A stretch of DNA of 9,603 nucleotides from Candidatus Dadabacteria bacterium (GTDB lineage Bacteria; Desulfobacterota_D; UBA1144; Nemesobacterales; UBA2774), in NCBI GenBank assembly GCA_004356555.1, contig SMWY01000026.1, forward strand, positions 1 to 9,603. Reading direction: 5' to 3'. Made by a program: the position numbers and the translations under genes. How positions within the stretch are numbered: position 1 is the stretch's first letter; every line of letters starts with the position of its first letter. This document shows positions 1 to 7,442 of this stretch, in pieces. The notes under the pieces are model-generated. The model saw nothing but the letters and a program-made list of their open reading frames with translations, was not told where the DNA came from and did not search any database.

Positions 1-1
1 A

Positions 2-1390
2 CTTAACGAAATGCGTCTAGGAGGCGTGTATGACCATGTTGGATTCGGTTTTCACCGTTATTCCACAGACCCAAGCTGGCTTTTACCTCATTTTGAAAAG
101 ATGCTTTACGATCAGGCAATGCTGGCTATGGCATACACTGAGACTTACCAGGCTACGGGCAAGAAAGAATATGAAAATACTGCGCGTGAGATACTTACTT
201 ATGTGCTTAGAGATATGACATCCCCTGAAGGAGGGTTTTATTCGGCAGAAGATGCAGATAGCGAAGGGGTAGAGGGGAAATTTTACGTCTGGACAGAAGA
301 GGAATTAAAAGAGACCTTAGGCGATAAAGATGCCCAAATAATAATTGCAACATTTAATACAAGTAAATCAGGCAATTTCAAAGAAGAAGCAGGGGGACAC
401 AAAACCGAATCTAATATACTACATCTTAACAAGCCCCTTAGTGAGATTGCTTCCTCATACGAGCTTAGCGAAGAAGAATTTAATAAGAGAGTAGAGAAGT
501 CCCGAGTCAGATTGTTTAATGAACGTGAAAAAAGGATACACCCATATAAAGACGACAAGATTCTTACTGACTGGAACGGCCTCATGATAGCGGCACTTTC
601 AAAAGCGGGGAGAGCTTTCAATGAACCTATTTATACTGATGCTGCGAGACGTGCTGCTGATTTCATATTAAAAGATTTGCGTAACGATCAGGGAAAACTC
701 CTTCACAGATATAGAGAAGGGGAAGCGGGGATTACAGCCAACATAGATGATTATGCATTTTTTATTTGGGGACTCCTTGAGTTATATGAGAGTACTTTTG
801 ACATTAAATATCTTAAATCCGCACTTGTTCTGCAAAATGAATTGGATAAGGGATTTTGGGACGATAATAACGGAGGATATTATTTCACTTCAAATGACGC
901 TGAAGTGCTAATCGCCCGGCAAAAAGAGATATATGACGGTGCTATACCCTCTGGAAACTCTGTAGCAGGGCTTAATTTACTTAAAATAGCAAGGATAACA
1001 GGCATTGTAGATTATGAAGAAAAGGCTTCTAAACTTGGTAAGGCTTTTTCTGAAACAATTGAACGCGGCCCGATGGCATACACGCTATTTATGACGGGGC
1101 TTGATTTTGGATTAGGACCTTCATATGAGGTAGTTATAGTAGGGGACCCTCTGGCAGAAGACACAAAAACAATGCTTGAAGCCATTAGAAAAGTCTATAG
1201 TCCCAATAAAGTAGTGCTACTTCGTGGAACTGAGAAGGATTCCGAGATTACAGAAATTGCAGAGTTCACAAAAGGACAGTCGAGAATAAATGGGAAAGCC
1301 ACAGCTTATGTTTGCCTCAACCATGTATGCAATCTACCCACAACAGATGTGAACAAGATGCTTGAACTACTTGCTCCGGAGAAATCATAA
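2..1390 (+). CDS. DUF255 / YyaL-type thioredoxin-domain protein, C-terminal part (5' end outside window)
   Basis: The reading frame is already open at the left edge (Leu-Asn-Glu precede the first ATG at 11), so this is the last 462 or so residues of a longer protein. Full-length members are usually near 700 residues: an N-terminal thioredoxin-like domain, missing here, followed by an alpha/alpha-barrel like those of sugar epimerases and glycosidases. Family blocks seen in order are GGVYDHVGFGFHRYSTD and LPHFEKMLYDQA near the start, GGFYSAEDADSEG, YKDDKILTDWNGLMIAAL, NIDDYAFFIWGLLELYE, GGYYFT, and YDGAIPSGNSVAGLNLL. The end carries a Cys pair (VCLNHVCNLP) typical of the family's C-terminus. 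The biochemical role of the family is poorly defined; the human relative is SPATA20. The ATG at 11 is internal, not a start. The next gene begins 148 bp later behind its own promoter. Family assignment is firm; function is not. Confidence 0.93.
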   Translation, partial: LNEMRLGGVYDHVGFGFHRYSTDPSWLLPHFEKMLYDQAMLAMAYTETYQATGKKEYENTAREILTYVLRDMTSPEGGFYSAEDADSEGVEGKFYVWTEEELKETLGDKDAQIIIATFNTSKSGNFKEEAGGHKTESNILHLNKPLSEIASSYELSEEEFNKRVEKSRVRLFNEREKRIHPYKDDKILTDWNGLMIAALSKAGRAFNEPIYTDAARRAADFILKDLRNDQGKLLHRYREGEAGITANIDDYAFFIWGLLELYESTFDIKYLKSALVLQNELDKGFWDDNNGGYYFTSNDAEVLIARQKEIYDGAIPSGNSVAGLNLLKIARITGIVDYEEKASKLGKAFSETIERGPMAYTLFMTGLDFGLGPSYEVVIVGDPLAEDTKTMLEAIRKVYSPNKVVLLRGTEKDSEITEIAEFTKGQSRINGKATAYVCLNHVCNLPTTDVNKMLELLAPEKS

Positions 1391-1456
1391 AGTATTAATA
1401 TGAAAATCTTCAGAAAACGAACATTTTAAATACAATTCCGCTATAATATATGTGTA

Positions 1457-1484
1457 TTGATTTTCAAATTGTTGATTTTATAAT
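1457..1484 (+). promoter_or_regulatory. Putative sigma-70 promoter of the small ORF at 1539
   Basis: TTGATT (1457-1462) and a perfect TATAAT (1479-1484) are separated by 16 bp in the gap after the YyaL-type gene. Transcription would begin near 1491 and give a leader of about 48 nt before the small ORF. A second TATAAT at 1442-1447 has no good -35 partner. Confidence 0.55.
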
Positions 1485-1538
1485 ATTAGGTATAAGAAGT
1501 CCTAAGTAACTTTATAGAAATAACGGAGGGCAGGGAGC

Positions 1539-1697
1539 ATGCCTAGAAAAGCTCGAAGAAAAATAAAAGATCTGGTAGAAATGCTTGAGGATCCGGACAA
1601 TTCCGGATACATAGGCGGTGACTACGAAGATATGATGGAGCTTTTGGAAGAAGAGCTTGGTTCTGAAAACTTGGAAGATCAAGAAGAAATAGAATGA
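1539..1697 (+). CDS. Small acidic protein of unknown function, 52 aa
   Basis: An ATG at 1539 opens 52 codons ending in TGA at 1695-1697. GGAGGG at 1525-1530, 8 nt before the ATG, is among the best Shine-Dalgarno sequences in the window, and a promoter-like pair lies at 1457-1484. The protein has a basic first ten residues (MPRKARRKIK) and is then strongly acidic, rich in Asp and Glu with a Leu/Met-containing stretch (DMMELLEEEL) that could be helical. It has no signal peptide, membrane segment or Cys. I do not recognise a family. The last 19 bp overlap the end of mnmG on the opposite strand, so the two mRNAs share complementary 3' ends. The signals for expression are good, but the shortness leaves room for doubt. 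Confidence 0.68.
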   Translation: MPRKARRKIKDLVEMLEDPDNSGYIGGDYEDMMELLEEELGSENLEDQEEIE

Positions 1698-3592
1698 CGA
1701 CCCGCTAACTTTTGATTCTCATCTCGTTTTAGATAAACCATTAAAACTGAAATTGCAGCAGGAGTAACACCGGAAATTCTGGTTGCCTGTCCTAAAGAGT
1801 TAGGACGAACGTTTGTGAGTTTCTGAACAATCTCATTCGACAAACCAGGGATACTATCATAAGAAAAGCTCACTGGTATAACGAAATCCTCAAGCTTCTT
1901 AAACTTATCAACCTGTTCCATCTGCCTTTTTATATAACCCTCGTATTTAATTTCTATTTCAATTTGGGATATAACATCCTCAGAAATGGAATCCTGGCTT
2001 GTGTTTAATTCAAAAAATTCAAGGTCTCGGTATGAGATTTCAGGCCGCCTCAAAAGTTCTTTTAGACTATGCGGTTTTTTAAGAGGAGAAGCGCCAAGTC
2101 TTATAAGGATCTCATTAACTTTGGCATTAGGAACAACCTTAATATTTTCCAATCTAAAGAGTTCTTCCGCTACTGCTTTTTTTCTTTTTGCGAATCTCAA
2201 GTAATCTTCTTCTTTCAATAACCCGATCTTATAACCTAATTCTCCAAGCCTCATATCGGCGTTATCTTCTCTCAGAATAAGACGATACTCAGCTCGAGAA
2301 GTAAACATTCTGTAGGGCTCGTCTACCCCTTTAGTAACAAGATCATCAACCATAATACCAATATAAGCCTCGGAACGGTCTAGAATAAAGGGGTCCTCTC
2401 CCTTTACACGAAGTGCAGCATTTATACCCGCGACTAACCCCTGACTCCCGGCTTCTTCATAACCTGTAGTACCGTTAATCTGTCCTGCGAAATATAGGTT
2501 ATCTATCAATTTGGTCTCAAGAGTTGATTTTAACTGCATAGGATCTACGTAATCGTACTCAATCGCGTATCCTGGTCTCATAATCTCAACTTCATCTAGT
2601 CCGTCTATTGTCTTTACTAACTCATATTGAACCTCAAGTGGAAGACTGGTTGATATTCCATTTGGGTATATTTCATATGTATTTAAGCCCTCGGGTTCTA
2701 GAAAGACCTGGTGTCTGTCTTTATCGGGGAATTTTACAATCTTATCCTCAATTGAAGGGCAGTACCTAGGACCAACTCCCTTAATCTCTCCTGAATAAAG
2801 AGGAGATTTATGAAGGTTATTCTTTATTACCTCATGAGTTTTCTTATTCGTATATGTAATGTAGCAGGGTAGTTGCTCTCTATTGATAGCATGATTTGAA
2901 AATGAAAATGGTTTAGGATTTTCATCCCCGGGCTGTGGTTCAAGCATATCCCATTTGATCGTTCTGCCGTCAAAGCGGGGCGGTGTACCCGTTTTGAGTC
3001 TACCAATTTTAAAACCAATGCTCCCAAATGATTCTGAAATACCAGTGGCCGCTGCTTCTCCGGCACGCCCTGAAGAAATTTTAGTGGCTCCAATATGGAT
3101 TAGTCCATTAGGAAAAGTTCCCGGAGTAACTACGACAGCATCTGCAAAGAAATGCTCTCCCAAGTTGGTCTTTACTCCAGCAATACGGTCTCCTTCTATA
3201 AGAAATCCCTCTACCATTCTTTGTTTGATATCAATATTTTTTTCGGACTCAAGAGCCTTTTTCATATAAGCTCTATATAACTGACGATCAGCTTGAATCC
3301 TTGTAGCCTGTACAGCAGCACCCTTTCTTGTGTTAAGCCTTCTGAACTGAATTGCGGCATGATCGGCAGCTTTTCCCATTTCTCCGCCGAGTGCATCTAT
3401 CTCTTTTACAAGGTGCCCCTTACCAACGCCGCCTATTGACGGGTTGCACGACATTAAACCTATTGTATCGATATTAGCCGTTAGCACTAGTGTACGGCAC
3501 CCCATCCTTGCTGCTGCCAGAGCAGCTTCACATCCGGCATGCCCGGCCCCAATCACAATCACATCGTGACTTTTTGGATAACTTATACTCAT
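1679..3592 (-). CDS. mnmG: tRNA uridine-5-carboxymethylaminomethyl modification enzyme MnmG (GidA)
   Basis: This is the FAD-dependent partner of the GTPase MnmE. Together they build the cmnm5 or nm5 group on wobble uridine 34 of tRNAs that read two-fold split codon boxes. The protein is 637 residues, normal for the family. It has the N-terminal dinucleotide-binding loop GAGHAGCEAA (residues 15-24), the block SCNPSIGGVGKGHLVKEID with Cys49, GPRYCPSIEDK with Cys278, and FAGQINGTTGYEEA plus YRMFTSRAEYRL further on. Cys49 and Cys278 match the two conserved Cys of the E. coli enzyme. The start is the ATG at 3590-3592, preceded on its strand by AAAGGGG (3603-3609) at 10 nt spacing. The gene stands alone; mnmE is not in the window. 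Its end overlaps the small plus-strand ORF by 19 bp, and a divergent promoter pair lies upstream. Confidence 0.98.
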   Translation of the reverse strand: MSISYPKSHDVIVIGAGHAGCEAALAAARMGCRTLVLTANIDTIGLMSCNPSIGGVGKGHLVKEIDALGGEMGKAADHAAIQFRRLNTRKGAAVQATRIQADRQLYRAYMKKALESEKNIDIKQRMVEGFLIEGDRIAGVKTNLGEHFFADAVVVTPGTFPNGLIHIGATKISSGRAGEAAATGISESFGSIGFKIGRLKTGTPPRFDGRTIKWDMLEPQPGDENPKPFSFSNHAINREQLPCYITYTNKKTHEVIKNNLHKSPLYSGEIKGVGPRYCPSIEDKIVKFPDKDRHQVFLEPEGLNTYEIYPNGISTSLPLEVQYELVKTIDGLDEVEIMRPGYAIEYDYVDPMQLKSTLETKLIDNLYFAGQINGTTGYEEAGSQGLVAGINAALRVKGEDPFILDRSEAYIGIMVDDLVTKGVDEPYRMFTSRAEYRLILREDNADMRLGELGYKIGLLKEEDYLRFAKRKKAVAEELFRLENIKVVPNAKVNEILIRLGASPLKKPHSLKELLRRPEISYRDLEFFELNTSQDSISEDVISQIEIEIKYEGYIKRQMEQVDKFKKLEDFVIPVSFSYDSIPGLSNEIVQKLTNVRPNSLGQATRISGVTPAAISVLMVYLKRDENQKLAGRHSISS

Positions 3593-3593
3593 T

Positions 3594-3633
3594 TTTACAA
3601 TTCCCCTTTGATAAAATACATAGGAATTGTAAA
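3594..3633. repeat. Perfect 11-bp inverted repeat upstream of mnmG
   Basis: TTTACAATTCC (3594-3604) and GGAATTGTAAA (3623-3633) are exact reverse complements separated by 18 bp. The left arm touches the mnmG ribosome binding site and the right arm contains its predicted -10 box (3626-3631). If transcription starts near 3619, only one arm is in the mRNA. A protein-binding operator is then more likely than an RNA hairpin. The repeat is seen; its role is inferred. Confidence 0.5.
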
Positions 3634-3654
3634 TACTTAATTGGGTAGCGTCAA
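3626..3654 (-). promoter_or_regulatory. Putative mnmG promoter
   Basis: On the minus strand, TTGACG (3649-3654) and TACAAT (3626-3631) are spaced by exactly 17 bp. The implied start near 3619 leaves a leader of about 27 nt that includes the mnmG ribosome binding site. It lies back to back with the SCP2 promoter. Confidence 0.65.
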
Positions 3655-3670
3655 TTATTTAAATTTAATC

Positions 3671-3700
3671 TTGCATAAAAGAACAGATAAATGGTACAAT
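3671..3700 (+). promoter_or_regulatory. Putative promoter of the SCP2 gene
   Basis: TTGCAT (3671-3676) and TACAAT (3695-3700) are 18 bp apart. The start would be near 3707, about 24 nt before the ATG at 3731. This position rules out the longer in-frame TTG start at 3641. The 16 bp between the two divergent -35 boxes are almost all A and T. Confidence 0.6.
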
Positions 3701-3730
3701 GCTTTCTCAATATTAAGGGGGCAACGTTCA

Positions 3731-4054
3731 ATGACAACTACAAGAGAAATATTTGAAAAAGTAGAGAGGAAAATAAAAGAAAGATCAGACGAGTTCTCTC
3801 AACTAAGGGCAGTGTATAAATTTGAATTAAACGGCCCTGACGGCGGCACCTGGATAGTGGACCTCAGAGAAGAAACACTAGGTGTAAGACAAACAGAAGA
3901 AGATGCTCAATGCACTTTCAAATCCAGTGATGTACACTTTGTTGATGTATTTACCGGGAAACTCCGCCCGGAAAGTGCACTGTTGACGGGCAAGATAAAG
4001 ATGTCTGGAGATATTGGGCTTGCTATGAAACTCGGTCAACTATTGAGGAAGTAA
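3731..4054 (+). CDS. SCP2 sterol-binding domain family protein, 107 aa
   Basis: This is a single-domain protein related to sterol carrier protein 2, whose fold holds a lipid or other hydrophobic ligand in a tunnel. Family features are the strand pairs around YKFELNGPDGGTWIVDL (residues 29-45), the central FKSSDVHFVDVFTGKLRPESALLTGKIKMSGD (63-94; typical of the family's aspartate/threonine and GKIKxxGD pattern), and the C-terminal helix AMKLGQLLRK. The ATG at 3731 is preferred over an upstream TTG at 3641. AAGGGGG (3715-3721) sits 9 nt before it, the predicted promoter lies inside the extension, and the extension is not domain-like. There is no signal peptide or membrane segment, so it should be cytoplasmic. 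The ligand cannot be read from sequence. The radical SAM gene follows 56 bp later on the same strand and may share the transcript. Confidence 0.9.
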   Translation: MTTTREIFEKVERKIKERSDEFSQLRAVYKFELNGPDGGTWIVDLREETLGVRQTEEDAQCTFKSSDVHFVDVFTGKLRPESALLTGKIKMSGDIGLAMKLGQLLRK

Positions 4055-4110
4055 AGCCCCTAGGTCTTGGTATTCAGAAAAAATATTGGCAGCTCAAGGT
4101 AAATTTACTA

Positions 4111-5136
4111 TTGATCCAAATTCCTGAAAAGATTTATGTTGAAGAGAGCGTCTCTAACCACCCATTTACAAAGAAAATTTTATCAAAAATAGATAGAACT
4201 CCTATTATATACGTCGAAGACTATAAGAAAATAGGAGAGGACAAACCATTTACCCAAAGGGCGGATGAGGATAAAAATTCGCTTGCACTTGCCAACAAGA
4301 AGGGAGAGCTAGTTAAGAGTATTGGCAGGATGGACCATGGACAATTCTATTTATTTCACGAGATAGATTGTAAATACGACTGCGAGTATTGTTACCTTCA
4401 ATATTATTTCCAAACCAAAGTACCGGTGGTATTCGTAAACCGTGACGAGGTATTGGAAAAAATTGAAGAAATACTAATGAGTTTTGATAACCCCTACTTT
4501 CACGTTGGGGAAGTTTGTGACGCTTTGGCATTTGATGATCTTACTGAATTCTCTCTTGATATTGCAGAGCTCTTCTCAAGGCATGAAAATGGAACGATCG
4601 AGTTTAGAACAAAGAGTACAAATGTCGAGAACCTAATATCTATTAAAAATCCTCCGCGAAATATCATCCCTTCCTGGACTTTCAGTCCTCAAAAGATCGC
4701 TGAGACAATTGAGCATAAAACGCCTTCATTTAATGAAAGACTCTCCGCTGCAAAAAGATGCCAGGAAGCCGGCTATACAGTAGGCGTAAGGTTAGATCCA
4801 ATCATAAGGATCCCGGGATGGGAAGATCAATACAGATTGATAGTAGAGGAGCTACTTACCACACTTGATACGCAAAAAATCGACTATATTGCTCTCGGAA
4901 CACCAAAGCACAACAAAGTGCTATTCGAAGTGATAAAAAAGAGGTTTCCTGAAAGTCCCACTATACTTGGAGAAATTTTCCCTTCAACAGACGGGAAGTA
5001 TAAATACCTGAAATTTCAGAGGGTCCAGATATACAAGACGATGATTTCATGGATTAGGGAATTTTCTCAAGATATTAAAGTTGATCTATCTATTGAATCA
5101 AATGAAGTCAAAGAATTGGTATTTAAATCCGTTTAA
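4111..5136 (+). CDS. Spore photoproduct lyase-like radical SAM enzyme, 341 aa
   Basis: The length is close to that of the Bacillus spore photoproduct lyase (about 342), an enzyme that uses a 4Fe-4S cluster and S-adenosylmethionine to reverse the 5-thyminyl-dihydrothymine lesion. The N-terminus (IPEKIYVEESVSNHPFTKKI) follows the family pattern. The cluster motif CKYDCEYCYLQ gives Cys87, Cys91 and Cys94 in the CX3CX2C spacing of SPL rather than the common CX3CX2C followed by other residues. Tyr93 and Tyr95 flank the last Cys as in Bacillus. GEVCDALAFDDLT (residues 133-145) puts Cys136 where, aligned by eye, Bacillus has the hydrogen-donor Cys141. YTVGVRLDPI and KYKYLKFQRV are later family blocks. 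The start is a TTG with a weak AAGG about 11 nt upstream; no in-frame ATG fits. It ends 9 bp from the convergent sulfotransferase gene. Family is firm; the substrate could differ, because SPL-like proteins also occur in bacteria without spores. Confidence 0.87.
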   Translation: MIQIPEKIYVEESVSNHPFTKKILSKIDRTPIIYVEDYKKIGEDKPFTQRADEDKNSLALANKKGELVKSIGRMDHGQFYLFHEIDCKYDCEYCYLQYYFQTKVPVVFVNRDEVLEKIEEILMSFDNPYFHVGEVCDALAFDDLTEFSLDIAELFSRHENGTIEFRTKSTNVENLISIKNPPRNIIPSWTFSPQKIAETIEHKTPSFNERLSAAKRCQEAGYTVGVRLDPIIRIPGWEDQYRLIVEELLTTLDTQKIDYIALGTPKHNKVLFEVIKKRFPESPTILGEIFPSTDGKYKYLKFQRVQIYKTMISWIREFSQDIKVDLSIESNEVKELVFKSV

Positions 5137-5145
5137 GACTCGTTA

Positions 5146-6015
5146 TTAATATCCATAAGCATCTAAGCGATCAGCAATCTCTATGGAATAAGCTTTTAAC
5201 CGAGGATCGTTTAGGTATGCGTAAGCCCGGCTTTTATTCGCCTGCTCTGAAACATTTTCAATTTCATTGTCTTGAGCCTTGAGTTCACAAAATTCTGATA
5301 ATAATTTCAATAATTCGCTTGGCCGCTCCAGAAAATCCTCATATTTTATTTCTATGGCACGGTCCCCTAGGCGTTCTACATGCGAGCGGGCCTCTTTTAA
5401 ATACTCTTCCCATAAAGTAAATCCTTCTTCCAGTGAGCCGCCCCTTATATCTACAAAAACCCTGTTCTTTAGAATAAACTTGTGCATTAAATAGTACCAG
5501 TAAATAGGTCTAAAACTGCTATGCCTCTCTTTTAATCTAGAAAGTCCTCTTTTTCTTCGAGTCATTAAACTACTCACAATGTCAAGAGGGTGACGGTATA
5601 TATGAATCACTTTGGCGTCAGGAAATATATCTAACCAGATAGGTAAGGTAAATGTATTTCGAGGGTCTTTCCAACCCCAAGGGACATCAAGTCGTTCAGG
5701 TGTTCGGCAGCTCAAATATTTACCTAAGCCCAGAAACGAAATCGAGTGAGGTGTTTTCATCGTGAACCTAACGAATTCCTCAAATAGACCCCTGGCTTCA
5801 TTATCCTGAAGCAGGTATTTAATTGTGCCCGGATCCTCTAACCCACCACTGCATTGAGTCAATAACCAATCGTTTATTTCACGGAAAAATACGGCTTCAT
5901 GATTTGGGGTCAACTTTTTACCAACAAATAGCCCCAGATCATCCAGCATTCTGGCAATCATACTGGTGCCTGAACGGCTCATTCCAATAATTATAACGGG
6001 AGAGTGTACCTTCAT
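5146..6015 (-). CDS. PAPS-dependent sulfotransferase family protein, 289 aa
   Basis: These enzymes move sulfate from PAPS to a hydroxyl or amine of an acceptor. The 5'-phosphosulfate loop is IIIGMSRSGTSMIARML (residues 8-24). The 3'-phosphate site is VIHIYRHPLDIVSSL (136-150) with Arg141 and Ser148/Ser149. WGWKDPRN (113-120) and IEIKYEDFLERP (221-232) are further blocks of the bacterial carbohydrate-type group. There is no signal peptide or membrane segment. The start is the ATG at 6013-6015, with an in-frame TAG one codon upstream (after AAA), so no longer form exists. A Shine-Dalgarno sequence is not evident. The sigma gene ends 137 bp upstream on the same strand. No PAPS synthesis or glycan genes are nearby, so the acceptor is unknown; a surface sugar is a guess. 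Confidence 0.9.
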   Translation of the reverse strand: MKVHSPVIIIGMSRSGTSMIARMLDDLGLFVGKKLTPNHEAVFFREINDWLLTQCSGGLEDPGTIKYLLQDNEARGLFEEFVRFTMKTPHSISFLGLGKYLSCRTPERLDVPWGWKDPRNTFTLPIWLDIFPDAKVIHIYRHPLDIVSSLMTRRKRGLSRLKERHSSFRPIYWYYLMHKFILKNRVFVDIRGGSLEEGFTLWEEYLKEARSHVERLGDRAIEIKYEDFLERPSELLKLLSEFCELKAQDNEIENVSEQANKSRAYAYLNDPRLKAYSIEIADRLDAYGY

Positions 6016-6152
6016 TTTCTAAAGTGAAATTACACTATTTGTAGAGCAATGACAATGCACCTTAGGATAGAACTCTAGTAATCAAGTACGATTTTGAATA
6101 AAGAAGTAGAGATGATTTTGGCTCTTACAAGCTAAAATTAGAAATTAATCCC

Positions 6153-7349
6153 CTATACTGCAAGAAAACTTCTTAGAACATCGCCTGTATCAGCTTCAGA
6201 GAGCTTTTCAAGTGCCCTTTTTTCAATCTGTCTGATGCGTTCCCTGGTCAGATCAAACCTTCTGCCAATTTCATCTAGTGTGTAGGTACCGTCCTGGTCT
6301 ATTCCGAACCTAAGCCTTATTATTTCTTCTTCCCTAGGAGTAAGGACACTTAAAGCGTCTCTTATCTCCTGTGTCAGTGCTGTGGTTGCCATTACGGAAT
6401 CGGGCGCAGGTGACTTTTCATCAGATATAAAGTCTAAGAGAGTAGTTTTCTCTCCATCCATAATTGGAGAATCTAAACGAGCTGCGTCATTAGTTGATTC
6501 AAGGATTCTTTTTACACCCTCTACTGAGATCCCAGCAATTTCAGCAACTTCTTCAGGAAGTGGTTTTCTTTCCATTTCCTTATGGAGCATAGAGCTAATT
6601 CTATATACCTTACTTGCTTGCTCCAACACATAAACCGGGACTCTTATGGTTCTAGTTTGGTCTAATAGCGCTCTTGAAATTGCCTGATGTATCCACCATG
6701 ATGCATAGGTAGAGAATTTATAACCTTTTGTATGATCAAATCTTTCCACTGCCCGCATTAAACCAACATTACCTTCTTGAATTAAATCGGTCAGTGGCAA
6801 TCCTCTTCCCATATATCTTTTTGATATGCTGACAACGAGTCTTAGGTTAGCTGTTACAAACCTCTCTTTCATATAACATGCACGTTGCGCAAACACTCTC
6901 ACAAACGCACTCAGACTCTCAATTCTCTTTGTCAGAACTTTTTCGCTGAGACGGCTGCCGGTCTTGGTTTGTCTTTTAAGTAGGCTATCTCTTTTCTTTT
7001 GCAGCTTGTCTACGTTAATAGTTAACTCTATCGCTTTGGCTTCACATTTTTTAATCTGAGCTGAAACCTCAACTTCTTCTTTAGCCGTCAAAAGAGATTC
7101 AACTGCCATATCTTTGAAATATACATAGAGAAGTCTGAACTGCTCGTCAGGAGTCCATTTATCCTCTTCCTGATCCTCAACAACCGGTCTTTCTTCAATC
7201 TCAAAGCTAAATTCAGGTTCATCTTCAGTTATCGCATTATCTCTGATTGAAATAGACGGGAATGTCTGTTCTTCTACCTGATTAAATTCGTCAAGTCCTC
7301 GAATCTCTGTTTGGACCTGCTCAACCTCTCCAAACTTTGCTGATTTCAT
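6153..7349 (-). CDS. Sigma-70 family RNA polymerase sigma factor (RpoD/RpoS-like, no region 1.1), 398 aa
   Basis: The protein directs RNA polymerase to -10/-35 promoters. After an acidic N-terminal stretch of about 65 residues come region 1.2 (YFKDMAVESLLTAKEEVE, about 76-94), then a charged linker of roughly 60 residues. Region 2 follows (FVTANLRLVVSISKRYMGRG, DLIQEGNVGLMRAVERFD, KFSTYASWWIHQAISRAL), then region 3 and region 4.2 with the helix-turn-helix TLDEIGRRFDLTRERIRQIE. The end, DVLRSFLAV, resembles the RpoD terminus. Region 1.1 of housekeeping sigma factors is not recognisable, so it could be either a short primary factor or a group 2 (RpoS-type) factor. The ATG at 7347-7349 is chosen over an in-frame TTG 18 nt upstream because AAGGTGAG lies between them. 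A strong promoter sits about 95 bp upstream. Confidence 0.93.
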   Translation of the reverse strand: MKSAKFGEVEQVQTEIRGLDEFNQVEEQTFPSISIRDNAITEDEPEFSFEIEERPVVEDQEEDKWTPDEQFRLLYVYFKDMAVESLLTAKEEVEVSAQIKKCEAKAIELTINVDKLQKKRDSLLKRQTKTGSRLSEKVLTKRIESLSAFVRVFAQRACYMKERFVTANLRLVVSISKRYMGRGLPLTDLIQEGNVGLMRAVERFDHTKGYKFSTYASWWIHQAISRALLDQTRTIRVPVYVLEQASKVYRISSMLHKEMERKPLPEEVAEIAGISVEGVKRILESTNDAARLDSPIMDGEKTTLLDFISDEKSPAPDSVMATTALTQEIRDALSVLTPREEEIIRLRFGIDQDGTYTLDEIGRRFDLTRERIRQIEKRALEKLSEADTGDVLRSFLAV

Positions 7350-7352
7350 AAT

Positions 7353-7360
7353 CTCACCTT
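7353..7360 (-). promoter_or_regulatory. Ribosome binding site that sets the sigma-factor start
   Basis: On the minus strand AAGGTGAG ends 3 nt before the ATG at 7349, with the AGGTG core at 5 nt. It lies downstream of the alternative TTG (7367), so it can only serve the ATG. Confidence 0.7.
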
Positions 7361-7442
7361 TAATCAAACAAATTCTATATGTATTAGTATATTTAACTCT
7401 GCCCCGGTAAATAACCTGGATATGAGCTGCTACAACTATAGA

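Noticed and set aside
283..621. Minus-strand ORF of 112 codons inside the YyaL-type gene
   Set aside because: It is antisense to well-conserved family motifs and its Ser/Leu-rich composition is typical of a shadow frame.
1401..1466. TGAAAATC (1401-1408) and GATTTTCA (1459-1466) as inverted repeat
   Set aside because: A 50-nt loop and AT-only style arms are expected by chance in AT-rich spacer, and the right arm overlaps the promoter -35 box.
2955..3269. Plus-strand ORF of 104 codons inside mnmG, and a minus-strand ORF at 2827-3093
   Set aside because: Both lie wholly within the strongly conserved mnmG coding frame, show no family motif and have no ribosome binding site that I can see.
3641..3730. 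N-terminal extension of the SCP2 protein from the TTG at 3641
   Set aside because: The predicted promoter lies inside it, it has no ribosome binding site of its own, and the ATG at 3731 has AAGGGGG at good spacing.
6068..6077. TAGAACTCTA also occurs at 7586-7595
   Set aside because: An exact 10-mer shared within about 9.6 kb is expected many times by chance; the second copy also includes the SPOR stop codon.
6115..6138. Inverted repeat ATTTTGGCT...AGCTAAAAT about 15 nt past the sigma-factor stop
   Set aside because: On the minus strand the stem has an A-C mismatch, only three G/C-containing pairs near the loop, and no U-tract after it. Too weak to call a terminator.
7350..7367. Longer sigma-factor start at the TTG at 7367
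   Set aside because: The strong AAGGTGAG ribosome binding site lies after the TTG and directly before the ATG at 7349.
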